NCBI RefSeq assembly: GCF_964340395.1
Contig: NC_135554.1
Span: 26,836,592 to 26,900,591 of the forward strand
Length of the DNA: 64,000 bases
DNA from: Glandiceps talaboti
Lineage: Eukaryota > Hemichordata > Enteropneusta > Spengelidae
Direction: 5' to 3'
A model generated the notes under the pieces. The model saw only the letters and a program-made list of their open reading frames with translations. It was not told where the DNA came from and searched no databases. A program made the position numbers and the translations under genes. Each line of letters opens with the position of its first letter. Position 1 is the first letter of the stretch. Below are positions 44,738 to 57,279 of this stretch, one piece after another.

Positions 44738-44830
44738 TGTAAAGCGCTTTGAGCACAGAGTGGGAAAGCGCTATATAAGAACTCAACATTATTATTAAAT
44801 AAATAAATAAATAAATAAACAAACAAATAT
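44738..44830 (+). mobile_element. SINE/LINE-like 3' tail, copy 1
   Basis: 'aaagcgctttgagc' and 'gaaagcgctatataag' frame a GCGCTTT/AAAGCGC stem, followed by ATT and AAAT repeats. This resembles the 3' ends of L2-related LINEs and the SINEs that use them. Confidence 0.5.
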
Positions 44831-45135
44831 GGATGACATTGGGTAAATGGATATCATTTCAAACCCATATCTAACTATCTATATAATATGTATATATATA
44901 TGTATTTACGAGGCTGTATACTATTGAAATAATGTACTATGTTTCTACATATACTCATGAGGGCATTATGGTGGCCCTCGTTCACCACACACTAACATAC
45001 ATTACATGCATACCTGAATTGAATCTCAGGACAAAGTGTGCTCTCGAGGGTAATTTTATTAATGATTGGACATTTAGTTGTGTCGTAAACATGTACATGG
45101 CGTTATAGATATACGATTTTCAAACCCAGCCTTCT

Positions 45136-45136
<1 letters not shown>

Positions 45137-45168
<32 letters not shown>
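45137..45168. repeat. (AC)n microsatellite
   Basis: About 16 AC units in duplication copy 1; the counterpart in copy 2 (50363-50382) is shorter. Confidence 0.95.
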
Positions 45169-45170
<2 letters not shown>

Positions 45171-45437
45171 CAAATTATGAAAGTGCATGCAATCAAATGT
45201 AATCAATTATTCACCTTGTGTTGAAGTAGATATGAACTGCCACCCCTCCCCCTTGTACATACTAAACGATCCCTTATAGAATGTAACATATCGAAAACTG
45301 ATTTTATTTAGGTGCTCTTGTAATTGGAATATTCAACTTTTAATAGATGTCTGTTCTTCAGTTACCATCATTAGATATCATTTTCATAATTCTATATGGT
45401 ATATTCTAGTAGTGTTCTCGACGCCAACTATTGAAAC

Positions 45438-45439
<2 letters not shown>

Positions 45440-45529
<90 letters not shown>
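45440..45529. repeat. (GA)n microsatellite
   Basis: About 45 GA units near the right end of duplication copy 1. Confidence 0.97.
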
Positions 45530-45533
<4 letters not shown>

Positions 45534-46126
45534 CAAATTTCATATTGTCCAAAAAGAATATAAGGTAAACAGATAACATGAGATATACAATACTTAAACG
45601 ATAGCAACTATAGATGTTACACAACTTTAAAATGACACAAGCTGATTTTATAAGCTTTTCACTACAATTTCAAATTGTGTTCTGACATTGTTAGAATTGT
45701 TGGTTGCATAGTTGGGAGTACCTATACAATTTTTGATGCAAATTATATCTTAATACCAGGTTTGAGTTCAGTCAATTGCAAGCGATTGTTAAGTATACTT
45801 CAGTAAGTAGAATACTGTGAGTACCTTTTAATATGCAGAAAATAATGCATCTCAAAATATAAACTCAGCTCGTGCCATTAATCCCACACACAGTCATGTA
45901 CATCTAGAAAAATAACTGATCGACGTAAATTATTACAGTCTTTTCCTTACGATTACTCGGATAAAAATGAAAACTGAAATCGATTCATTTTACACGAATC
46001 AATTTTATGGTATTGATAAGGTTATCATAATCTTGAAGAAATTCAGTTCATGCGATGAGATCATAATATTGACATATACCAGACATTTATATAGCTAAAT
46101 TAAATTTACCATAATCAGTGAATTAG

Positions 46127-47442
46127 TACAATACACACATGATAACTATGTGATACAGCACTCTGTGTACAATACACACATGATAACTATGTGATACAAC
46201 ACTCTGTGTACGATACACACATGATAACTATGTGATATACCACTCTGTGTAAGATACACACATGATAACTATGTGATACACCACTCTGTGTACGATACAC
46301 ACATGATAACTATGTGATACACCACTCTGTGTACGATACGCACATGATAACTATGTGATACAACACTCTGTGTACGATACACACATGATAACTATGTGAT
46401 ATACCACTCTGTGTACGATACACACATGATAACTATGTGATATACCACTCTGTGTACGATACACACATGATAACTATGTGATACACCACTCTGTGTACGA
46501 TACACACATGATAACTATGTGATACACCACTCTGTGTACGATACACACATGATAACTATGTGATATACCACTCTGTGTACGATACACACATGATAACTAT
46601 GTGATATACCACTCTGTGTACGATACACACATGATAACTATGTGATACACCACTCTGTGTACGATACACACATGATAACTATGTGATACACCACTCTGTG
46701 TACGATACACACATGATAACTATGTGATACACCACTCTGTGTACAATACACACATGACAACTATGTGATACACCACTCTGTGTACGATACACACATGATA
46801 ACTATGTGATACACCACTCTGTGTACGATACACACATGATTACTATGTGATACACCACTCTGTGTACGATACACACATGATAACTATGTGATACACCACT
46901 CTGTGTACAATACACACATGATAACTATGTGATACACCACTCTGTGTACAATACACACATGATAACTATGTGATACACCACTCTGTGTACAATACACACA
47001 TGATAAATATGTGATACACCACTCTGTGTACGATACACACATGATAACTATGTGATACACCACTCTGTGTACGATACACACATAATAACTATGTGATACA
47101 ACACTCTGTGTACAATACACACATGATAACTATGTGATACAACACTCTGTGTACAATACACACATGATAACTATGTGATACAGCACTCTGTGTACAATAC
47201 ACACATGATAACTATGTGATACAGCACTCTGTGTACGATACACACATGATAAATATGTGATAAATCACTCTGTGTACAATACACACATGATAACTATGTG
47301 ATAAATCACTCTGTGTACAATACACACATGATAACTATGTGATACACCACTCTGTGTACGATACACACATGATAACTATGTGATACACCACTCTGTGTAC
47401 GATACACACATGATAACTATGTGACATATCACTCTGCGTACG
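46127..47442. repeat. 41-bp minisatellite, expanded to about 32 copies
   Basis: The same array as in duplication copy 1, but fourfold longer. Variant units (acagcac, acaacac, ataccac, aaatcac) are arranged in blocks, suggesting expansion by block duplication. Confidence 0.96.
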
Positions 47443-48525
47443 ATTTACAAACAATTTACAAACTCAAAGACGACTTACCTGCTGAAATTATTATCGACAA
47501 CAAGACCAAACCAAGGATGTATTTAGACGTTTTCATTTCGTACAACTATTCGTCATGGTTTCCTTAAATTTACATCTACAACGACTTGTTTCAGGTCCCA
47601 GGCACAATTGTGTACCACAGACTTTTTAACATTAAAATAATAAAAAGTCGGTTGGGTGTTTTAAAAGATTGGGGAGACTTACAATCCGGAGCGCATTATC
47701 TTTGCATCACATGGGCGGGGCTATAGCATGTGGAATTGACAATGAATATATTAAAGGAACTATTTTTTAAATCAAAATCGGTAATTTCAAATCATACTGA
47801 CAATATTCGTGCATATGTTTAGTAAAATAATTTCTAGGCATATCATATTCATTAATAAAGTCTAATTAATTCGAGATTGTGAAAATAATTAAAAGATTGG
47901 GGTTGTCTTTATTCTGACTAACTCCGCCTCTCCTGTACAATGCCAAATCATTGTTTCTCCTCCAAATGCAGGCAGCCCACTTTAGTGATAGTATTTATCA
48001 TAACATCAGAAATACCGTGGGTGTTTTTTTGTTGGAATACATAGCTTAGTTCTTAGTATTGAGACAAGAATCTCCATGTCATGTACCGAAGAGGAACAAC
48101 ATCATAAATTCACTATTACCTTTGTATCTATACTACTTGTTATTAACAATTATTATTTAATGGATGTAAATGTTTATCATGTTGTTTTTCAATACATGGC
48201 TTAGTTCAGAGTATTGAGATAAAAATCTCGTTGAAGAGGAACAACATCACAAATATTTACTGTTACCTTTGTATCTACTTGTTATTAACATGATAAAACA
48301 CAGAATAAAACTGCTTATCGCTAAATACTACGTGCACCAAGAAATGTGCCGTCTCAGGCCCTTAGTTTGGATACTATTAATCATAAAATTCTTTTTTTTG
48401 CAAATAATGGCATATTATGATGGTATTTTAGGAACGTCGAAGGATTAGGTTGGGTTCGGGGGTATATTTTAGATAATGTACCATATATTACATTTTTCAA
48501 CTTTGCATTATTTTTGCGATTTTGG

Positions 48526-48716
48526 CATCCCACCACTCTCATGTCCCACCACTCTCACGTCCCACCATTCTCACATCCCGCCACTCTCACGTCCCACTAC
48601 TCTGACATCCCACCACTCTCACGTCGTACTACTCTCTCATCATGCCACTCTCATGTCACACCACTCTCACATCCCACCATCCACCACTCTCGCATCCCAC
48701 AACTTCCACCACTATA
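48526..48716. repeat. 16-bp minisatellite, about 11 copies
   Basis: Counterpart of the array in duplication copy 1. Confidence 0.92.
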
Positions 48717-49500
48717 CGGTAATACCAGAACCTATCAGTTAAATCGTTACTGACAGCCAAGCAGTGAATCAATTGTTAGTTGTGGTATGAGGAGAAGAGC
48801 ACCACAGGAGTGTGGAAAGATATTGGGGATAACGTGGTAGAGTGAGGATGTTACGGTTGACCTTTGTCCCAACAATGTTGGCTGTGCACCCATCTAGTCT
48901 TTGGGGTTCTGGCCTTCAGCTTTGCCAATGAGATCCAAACACGGAAATTAATTACTGCAGTGCCTACGTGATAGCAGTAGTGGGAAACAACCAAACCCAT
49001 TAAAATGATCAATGATGTGGCAGCGGTGGGATCGAGACCAAATACTATTGACTCTGGATCTTGTGTCCTTTCTCACATCATTTTAAACCATGTTTTAAAA
49101 AATATTGTGTAAACTTATCAAGTTCTTAATCCTGGTCTAGGTAGCGAGTTGACCCGGTGTGTAGCGTAGCCGGCAAGGAAATATAACCAGAGTTATAGAG
49201 TACACTAAAAACACTACATTCTTTATTGCTATATGTGGTACACTAAAAGTTACAAGCCAAGGATAATGAGTAACCCAACCTCTAATTAATATTCATGTAC
49301 CTGCTCATGAATAGTAATGCAATAGAATAGGCAGGGCACATGTCACATATGGGAAATAAGTAAAAGGTCCGAAAAATCCAACTGGTGTGGTAGACTCATA
49401 AGACAACAGTATACCTATTAGTACAGCCAATACATCGTCAGTAGCACAACACATCGGAGAGAAAGGATATCAGAGCCATTGGTGTGACATTCAAGTCCCG

Positions 49501-49674
49501 GATGCAGAATGTAACTGGCAAAAACGTGGTATCAAGGGGGTCATTTACATCAAGAGCTGTCCTAACAACCTGAACAGAGTTGAGGGACGGTACTTCCTCC
49601 CTAAGATCTACAGGAGCATTCTCCGCACGTCACTTTGTGACTTTATCATAAACAGCGCCATCTACCACGAGTGA
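49501..49674 (+). pseudogene. Penelope-like element C-terminal fragment, copy 2
   Basis: Counterpart of the fragment in duplication copy 1. The frame is intact with a few substitutions: KEA becomes KGV, and the later L becomes P. This divergence is consistent with loss of constraint. Confidence 0.6.
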
Positions 49675-49967
49675 ACAACAAAGCTCTCGGCTTATCAAAG
49701 GTATGTTGTGTGAATTGGCTGTATAGTCTCATCGACATCTAATAGTGTATACATAAGATACTGAACAGCCATTATGAATAATCTATAGGTGATAGAAGGT
49801 TATCATCCTTCGCAGTGATTAAATAGTTTAACTGTAGAGACCTCTTGTTAAATTGTAACCAAATAATCTACAAACAATGAGTGAAAGAAGACCTGAAGCC
49901 CCAACTGTTTTAACTGTGACCGAATTATACTGCCACTGAGAACACATGGATCCCAGGAACCGTAATT

Positions 49968-50056
49968 GTAAAGCGCTTTGAGCACAGAGTGGGAAAGCGC
50001 TGTCTAAGAACTCAACATTATTATTAAATAAATAAATAAATAAACAAACAAACAAA
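49968..50056 (+). mobile_element. SINE/LINE-like 3' tail, copy 2
   Basis: Duplicate of the tail in copy 1; the second stem arm reads 'gaaagcgctgtctaag'. Confidence 0.5.
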
Positions 50057-50362
50057 TATGGATGACATTGGGTAAATGGATATCATTTCAAACCCATATC
50101 TAACTATCTATATAATATGTATATATATGTATTTACGAGGCTGTATACTATTGAAATAATGTACTATGTTTCTACATATACTCATGAGGGCATTATGGTG
50201 GCCCTCGTTCACCACACCCTGACATACATTACATGCATACCTGAATTGAATCTCAGGACAAAGTGTGCTCTCGAGGGTAATTTTATTAATGATTGGACAT
50301 TTAGTTGTGTCGTAAACATGTACATAGCGTTATAGATATACGATTTTCAAATACAGCCTTCT

Positions 50363-50382
50363 GACACACACACACACACACA
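50363..50382. repeat. (AC)n microsatellite
   Basis: About 10 AC units in duplication copy 2. Confidence 0.93.
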
Positions 50383-50650
50383 TCAAATTATGAAAGTGAA
50401 TGCAATCAAATGTAATCAATTATTCACTTTGTGTTGAAGTAGATATGAACTGCCACCCCTCCCCCTTGTACATACTAAACGATCCCTTATAGAATGCAAC
50501 ATATCGAAAACTGATTTTATTTAGGTGCTGTTGTAATTGGAATATTCAACTTTTAAAAGATGTCTGTTCTTCAGTTACCATCATTAGATATCATTTTCAT
50601 AATTCTATATGGTATATTCTAGTCGTGTTCTCGACGCCAACTATTGAAAC

Positions 50651-50770
<120 letters not shown>

Positions 50771-50919
50771 TTTTCAAATTTCATATTGTCCAAAAAGAAT
50801 ATAAGGTAAACAGATAACGTGAGATATACAATACTTAAACGATAGCAACTTTATCTTTCTTCTTGAAAGCAAATGTGATACGTGCTGATATATTGCAGCA
50901 AAAGTGTCAGCCAACTTAC

Positions 50920-50957
50920 CTGTTTTCTTTGGTTTCCGAGAACCTTTAGTCTTCATC
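50920..50957 (-). CDS. Gene B exon: basic juxtamembrane cytoplasmic tail
   Basis: This 38-bp exon lies between acceptor aacttttcag and donor ACAG|gtaagt. It encodes MKTKGSRKPKKT right after the membrane helix; the positive charge fits a stop-transfer, cytosolic side. If the donor is not used, the frame stays open into the intron and stops at 50776-50774, giving an alternative tail. Confidence 0.72.
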
Positions 50958-53900
50958 CTGAAAAGTTTAAATGTTTGTGTACCGATTAATTTCTTTATAT
51001 TATATTCACGAAATGGTAAATGTAAATCACGATCTTTGATTACCAATTAAAAAAGCAAATAAAATGGGTACAAATTACCTCACAATAACCAAGATAGCTA
51101 CGATGGATGAGAGGAGAAGTACGCCACCAACGATACTAAGCGCTATCATCTTTGAGTCAGGCGTTGATACATCTGGCTCTTCCACATGACCTTTTGCTGC
51201 AAGAAGTCGAGAAATTCTAAGATGATCGTTTTTTTGCTTAGAAGAAGAGCCAAATGAATAACATGGTTGCATTATGAAAAACACACTGATAGTTTTGACA
51301 TGCATTGTAAGTACTTGGTTCATCGACCATTTATAACAAAGTGGTAAGTTTTGTCAAGTACATGCACGTATAAATGTATTATAAAGACATGTTCTTAATG
51401 TGTACATGCATGTTCGTTAATATATATTAACAAACAGACTATATGACAAGAAAGAACAACATGCCATATCCTTATCACATTCCCTGCATGCATTTTGTTT
51501 TTCTGGATTCAAACAAATCATTAGATACTGTCTGTTTTTGAAATTACACATTGTTAGTCGTTTCTCTATTTATTTACTTTCTTTGTGTGATTGGTTTTTG
51601 TGACACAATAACAAAGCACTAATTATTATTATACTTGTAAACACGCTCAAAATTCCATAATCAAGCTATTACTCAGACTGTTCATCCCAGAAATACAATA
51701 TAATAATGGAACAAGTAAAATATGTTAAGAATACACACCGGAAAGTTTGTTGGTCTGCTGGCAGGTACCCGGATTAATGCAGTCTTTACCATCTAATACC
51801 AATCCATGGGGACAGAAACAACCCTCTACACAGTTATACTGTTCTGGACAGTTTTCCTCAGAATTTGGATCAAAACAAGTGTTTGGACACGGAGTTCGAA
51901 TTCCACAGGGTCTGTATTCCATAGAGCCACAATCTATTTCTGAAATAAAAGAAAGCACAAAACCAAAATGGGTTAACACTTTGAAAGTGACGTTATACGA
52001 CTGAAAGTGCTGGGCGTTTTAGATAGAACACTACATAAGAATTTTATATTTCATTCATACTATTTATGGCACAGGCTGCGAAGAATTCTATGAACTAGAG
52101 GCGTATATGAGATATCTGTACAGTGGTATTAGATTGATGGCTCAGAATTGTAAGTAGTCAATCTGTTGAAACGGGGAAACTATTTATATCAGTGGTTTAT
52201 TTCTGACTCTGCAAGTAAAACTTTCCATTCGAAAACTGGAAGATGCGAGTACAAAGTTCCCAGGTATGATATTGAACTTGAAAACGTACAAGGTTTTTTA
52301 TTACATTATCAAGTGTCAGACCTTTGCCAAACATTACCGATTCTCTGTCACTGACAGATTTGCTTCAAACTATCCTTATACCTATCCATGTAAAAGTTTT
52401 GGTGACCGGCACATATCATATAGCGCACTTTGAGGAGGAAAGGAAATGAGTTCATTTACTGAATCGAAGTTACTCTCCAACTTATTAGCGCGCACATGCA
52501 CACACACAAACGAACAAACAAACGAACAAACAAACAAACACACACACACACATGACACGCGAAGTTTGTTTTTTGATGAGCACTACGACAATATTAGAAA
52601 ATCCCGGTGTTTTCATACTTCAAACAAAAGGAAAACAGAGCTTACCACATCCAGTAGTTTGACGCCAGTTTCCAAGGTCAACTCCATATTCGATACATAA
52701 CCTAATGTAGGCTTCAACATTTTGACACACTCCTTCAGTAGGACAATAGTCATAGACACATGTATCAAAGAATGGTTGTGGTGACACTACCTGGTGACAT
52801 TCTGCTAGTGCAGCTGTAAAAATGGGTAGTTAAAAATTTAGGGGTTATGTATTATGAAATGTTAATCTCCAAGATGTTGTTTTATAAGTTTATTTATTTA
52901 CCAATATAATAATAATAATAATTTTTTTTTTTTTTTTTTTTTTTTAAAAGATACACATACAGAATAAATGGCAAAAGGGATCAAGAAATAGCAAAGCTAG
53001 TCAAGCTTGTATCCCCTTAGTGACTAACAAGCACACTCGTACTTGTAGGTGTATATATTCGATGTTCAAGATTGCCATAGAAACTATAACAAATAAGAAA
53101 CATAACAAAATGACAAAGCACAACAATAACAGTGGAACAGTAAAATTGATACACATACAATCACCACAGTCAGTTCACGAAAGAAATATAAAGTTGTACA
53201 TGACATTATAGTTATACATATTCTGAGAATAACAACTCTTTCACTTTCTTTTTAAAATTCGTGCGTGAGCCAATAGACCGAATCTCAACAGGCATATTGT
53301 TCCAGGTTTTAACGCCAGAGTATGATATGGAAGATTGACCAAATGTTGTATGATTATACTCTAGAAAAAGGTTACCACTATGTCTTTGCCTTGTATCATA
53401 GGGATGATCTATAAGAGTAAAATAATCTGTAATAGAGTGTGCAGACTTGTGATACATCAAATCATGTATAAAAGAGCTGACTGAAAATCTGTACAGTTTG
53501 AAAATATCTAGGATTTTCAGTTGTTTGAACAATGGGGCAGAATGATCCGTATACGAGCTAAACGTCATCGCACGGACTGCCATCTTTTGTGCCGTCAAAA
53601 TACAATTACTGTGATATCTCTTATGCTGTGAAAGAAAAACAAACTATCACCCGCAGTACAGCGCATAACTTTAGTGAGTATCATTATGTACAGTAGTTTC
53701 AAAAGCTTTATTATTTACCGTCTAAAATGACGTAACATTCTGAAGTAATCTGGCATTTTGGCGGTTCATCCGGGGTGTCACATCCTCCATGTTCAGCCCA
53801 TGAATCTCCGAACTCTATCACAGAGCCAGCCTGTTAAATAAACCAAATAGTTTCATATCATATTATTAACGTAGCTACAAGATTCTATCGGCTTTCTAAA

Positions 53901-56900
53901 CCACGAATTGTCAAGTTATTAACACAGTAGTTTAACTGATCATATGAGCTTCAGATACATTCTATTTGGCGTCTTGTAACGTCTGTCATTTAGTCGATGG
54001 CAAGATACACTAACTGTAGATAAAACGGTACATCTAGCAACAACGATAGATCAATCCTAGGTTCAAAAACCTACTGAAGGACTTCGACCAACTTATACTG
54101 GTGAAAAACTTGGACCAAGGAACCTCATATCTAGTTTCCATGATTTGTACACCATACACCATCGTTAGATGACTTCAGCTAACGTTCCCAACATAATTGC
54201 AGTAACTGATTGACTGCCATGTTTCTGATATTTATGTAGCCCTATGTAACTTTTCTAAGAAACGTCAACTTGGTACAATTTCAAGATCAGACAGCGTGAT
54301 GCATTCTTACTAGTCAAGAGACAATGATTATCGAACACCTGCAATTAACCCAGTGTTGCGCTTCCTTTGGTTACCGTTTAAAATTGAAGTTAATCTGAAG
54401 ACAATTATTGGCCGGGAAATGTCAATGATAGGACAGATTGTAGGCTGTAATTTTTAACAAATACCTCGTCGCCACTAGGCATCAGCAGATGAGTAGTTCC
54501 TATGGTACCACAGAGTCCACCACTTTGACCTTCATATTGTACCGGTAGTTTGATAATAGCATGATGATTTCCGTCCCATGCGATGTATATTCCGTATGTC
54601 GTTGCCAAAACCTATAGAGATAAAACAATGCAAAGTGTATTTTATTATTGTATACATAGGAACGAGGTGGAATCGAGACGCACAAGTCCACTTTAAATCA
54701 AGTCGTTATTTTCTGAGATGAGATGAAGAGTTGACAACTGGGAAGTGTAATTATGATAAGCTTGTACAACCATGACAGGACTGTTGTCACCAATTATCAA
54801 TAGTAGCGAAATTGGAACTCGGAGAAATCTCTAAATGTATATAATCATTTCTATACAATGTAACTGCAGAGATAAGAGTGGAACATTTGACAATCAAAAT
54901 AGCTCTTATACTACAGTAGATACGCCGGTAACTAGCGCATCATTCACAGTTTCAAGTAGCTGCAATAATTAGCATTAAAATTGATTTAGAGGCTTTTTTA
55001 TTGGTCTCAAACTCAAAACGAACGCTACATTTCCAGTGCTGGGTTAACTCAAATAGACGGGTGCGAGGCAGATCTGCCTAGCAAAGTTGGGTTGACTTTA
55101 CTGCTAAATTACGCCTTACCTGCCAAACAGTGAGACATTCCCTAACTCCAACATTAATTACAGAGCCTTCAAGGCCCACGAAATGTTCAAATGTACACCA
55201 ATTCCGTCAAAAACGGCTAAAGTAGCAATGCACTTTAACATTTTCAAATAGGTAGTACGGTGGTAGTACGATGAGAACATGCCCCGTATTACCCATTTTG
55301 AAAATACCACGGTGCATTGACGTCTGCTATGCCACAAGGGCTGTTATGTAGTAACTATTCCTCCAAGGCTGAAGATACATCACATTCTCTGGCACATATT
55401 CTTTCAATATCAAAACAAGTAAGTACATATTCTTTCCATGGTCAAAACATATCCCCGATAAACATTCCATGCTACATGAATATTGCTCTAAGCACAGACA
55501 TTGCAGAAGAAATTTCTTCTCCACTGTCTATGATCTAAGGCAATATGAAAACGATGTTTTGTAACGAAAGGTGTAGGATACACCATTTATCAACCGTCTT
55601 CTGGCACTCTATCTCAGTAATCAATTTGTAGTATTTGTGTATCACAATTATTTAACCATCTAAATGGCTTTTATTTGTGTCAATCTTAGCAAGCCTGATA
55701 TTATTTTCGACACCATAGAAAGTAGAACTTCAATAACTAACACTTACCACAAAGGTTCCACTGTACTGTACTGCAATATTTTCGGTTGGATAAACAGGGA
55801 GTTTAACATTATCTCCATTCAAGAGAACATTTCCACCAGCCATCAATATAATTACCTTGATGTAGTAAAAAAACACTTCAATGATTTTCCTTAAAGAGAA
55901 ATGCCATTCAAATTCTAGGAAATAAAGGGATTTTCATAAATTTGGGGTTCTGGAGAGTCATTTCATGATTTCCCAAAATAAATTTCGTTATGCTGCAAGA
56001 AACAATATCACTGGTGGTACTACACTGTTGCCTCATGGGTCTTAACAGGCATGAATATAGATTAGATTAACATTGAATAGTCATGACTCCTAAATGCTTA
56101 TTTCGTTCACATAAATAGTCATAAATACATATTGTTCATCTAATAAATATTCATGTCTGCTAAGATCCATGACCATGATGAGGCTGTTTCGATTACAGCA
56201 CTTTTAAATTGTGATGATAACACATCTCTCACCTGATTTTCCAACGTAACACTTATCTCTTTGAGTAAGGAATACCTTGGTCTGTTTACTACGGCACCTG
56301 TTGACGCAGTGATAGTAATAGGGTAATCCATTGACGAAGTAGTGGTCATCTCCACTAGGTAATATGTGCATACTCCTTGGTAGTTGTACATAATATTTTC
56401 AAATGTTCGGAAATGTGGGTCTCCATAGCCATAGCATATCTTACGTTCTGTAACAGAGAGGGTGTAGGATATCGATGTTTAATTAACGGTGAGTAGAATG
56501 TCTAAATCTTTTCAGGTTAAATTTATAAAAGTCACTTCTCTGAAATCATACAGTGCATAAACATGGCCAATGAAAGTTGCTACAAAATATGGCCATGGCC
56601 ATGGTACCTACAGTTACAAGGTGTGCCACTGTTGCCAGGTAAGAAAGCTAACAAGCAGTGAATGTAACGGTTTCAATGAGCGAAATAATTACTAAAAATA
56701 TTATGTTATAAATGATAGTAATCATTTAAAGTCCCCATTACCTGTAACAGTCACGTTTAATTGACACGTCTCTTGTAGAACTGCCTTATCGATGAGATAG
56801 TATGTAACGGTAGTTGTACCGACCGAGAAATAATCGCCAGGTATATGTGTACTTGTCACAACAGCTGTTTCTGATGCACAGTCTACATCCGGGTCTGTCC

Positions 56901-57145
56901 AAGTGACTTTGACATCCATACCAATATCACTATAGTAAGCTGACGTGACTACTGGGCAGTTAACAAACTCTTGTGAAGCTAAAAATAGACATTATAGTGA
57001 GAAATTTTTTTAGTACAATCTGTCCCCATCACACTCGTTTACCAACATTGGAGGACACTTGGTATTGCTATTTACGATATGTGTGGATACTACATGTATG
57101 TTGCTGTTGTTGTTGTTATTATTATTATTATTATTGTTGTTGTTG

Positions 57146-57186
<41 letters not shown>

Positions 57187-57214
57187 GTTATTATTAATAT
57201 TATTATTATTATTA

Positions 57215-57279
<65 letters not shown>

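Larger units (their letters stand above)
41235..45609. repeat. Tandem segmental duplication, copy 1
   Basis: This 4,375-bp segment is repeated immediately to its right (45610-50850). It starts at 'atagatgttacac' and contains a 1.5-kb family unit, both minisatellites, a Penelope-like fragment, a SINE/LINE-like tail and AC and GA runs. The two copies remain collinear and very similar. Confidence 0.95.

Noticed and set aside
45406-45624. Minus-strand frame with a long Ser-Leu repeat
   Set aside because: Produced by the GA microsatellite in the segmental duplication.
46884-47120. Minus-strand frame with a repeated Tyr/Cys/Val-rich peptide
   Set aside because: The 41-bp minisatellite read in one frame; there is no gene context.
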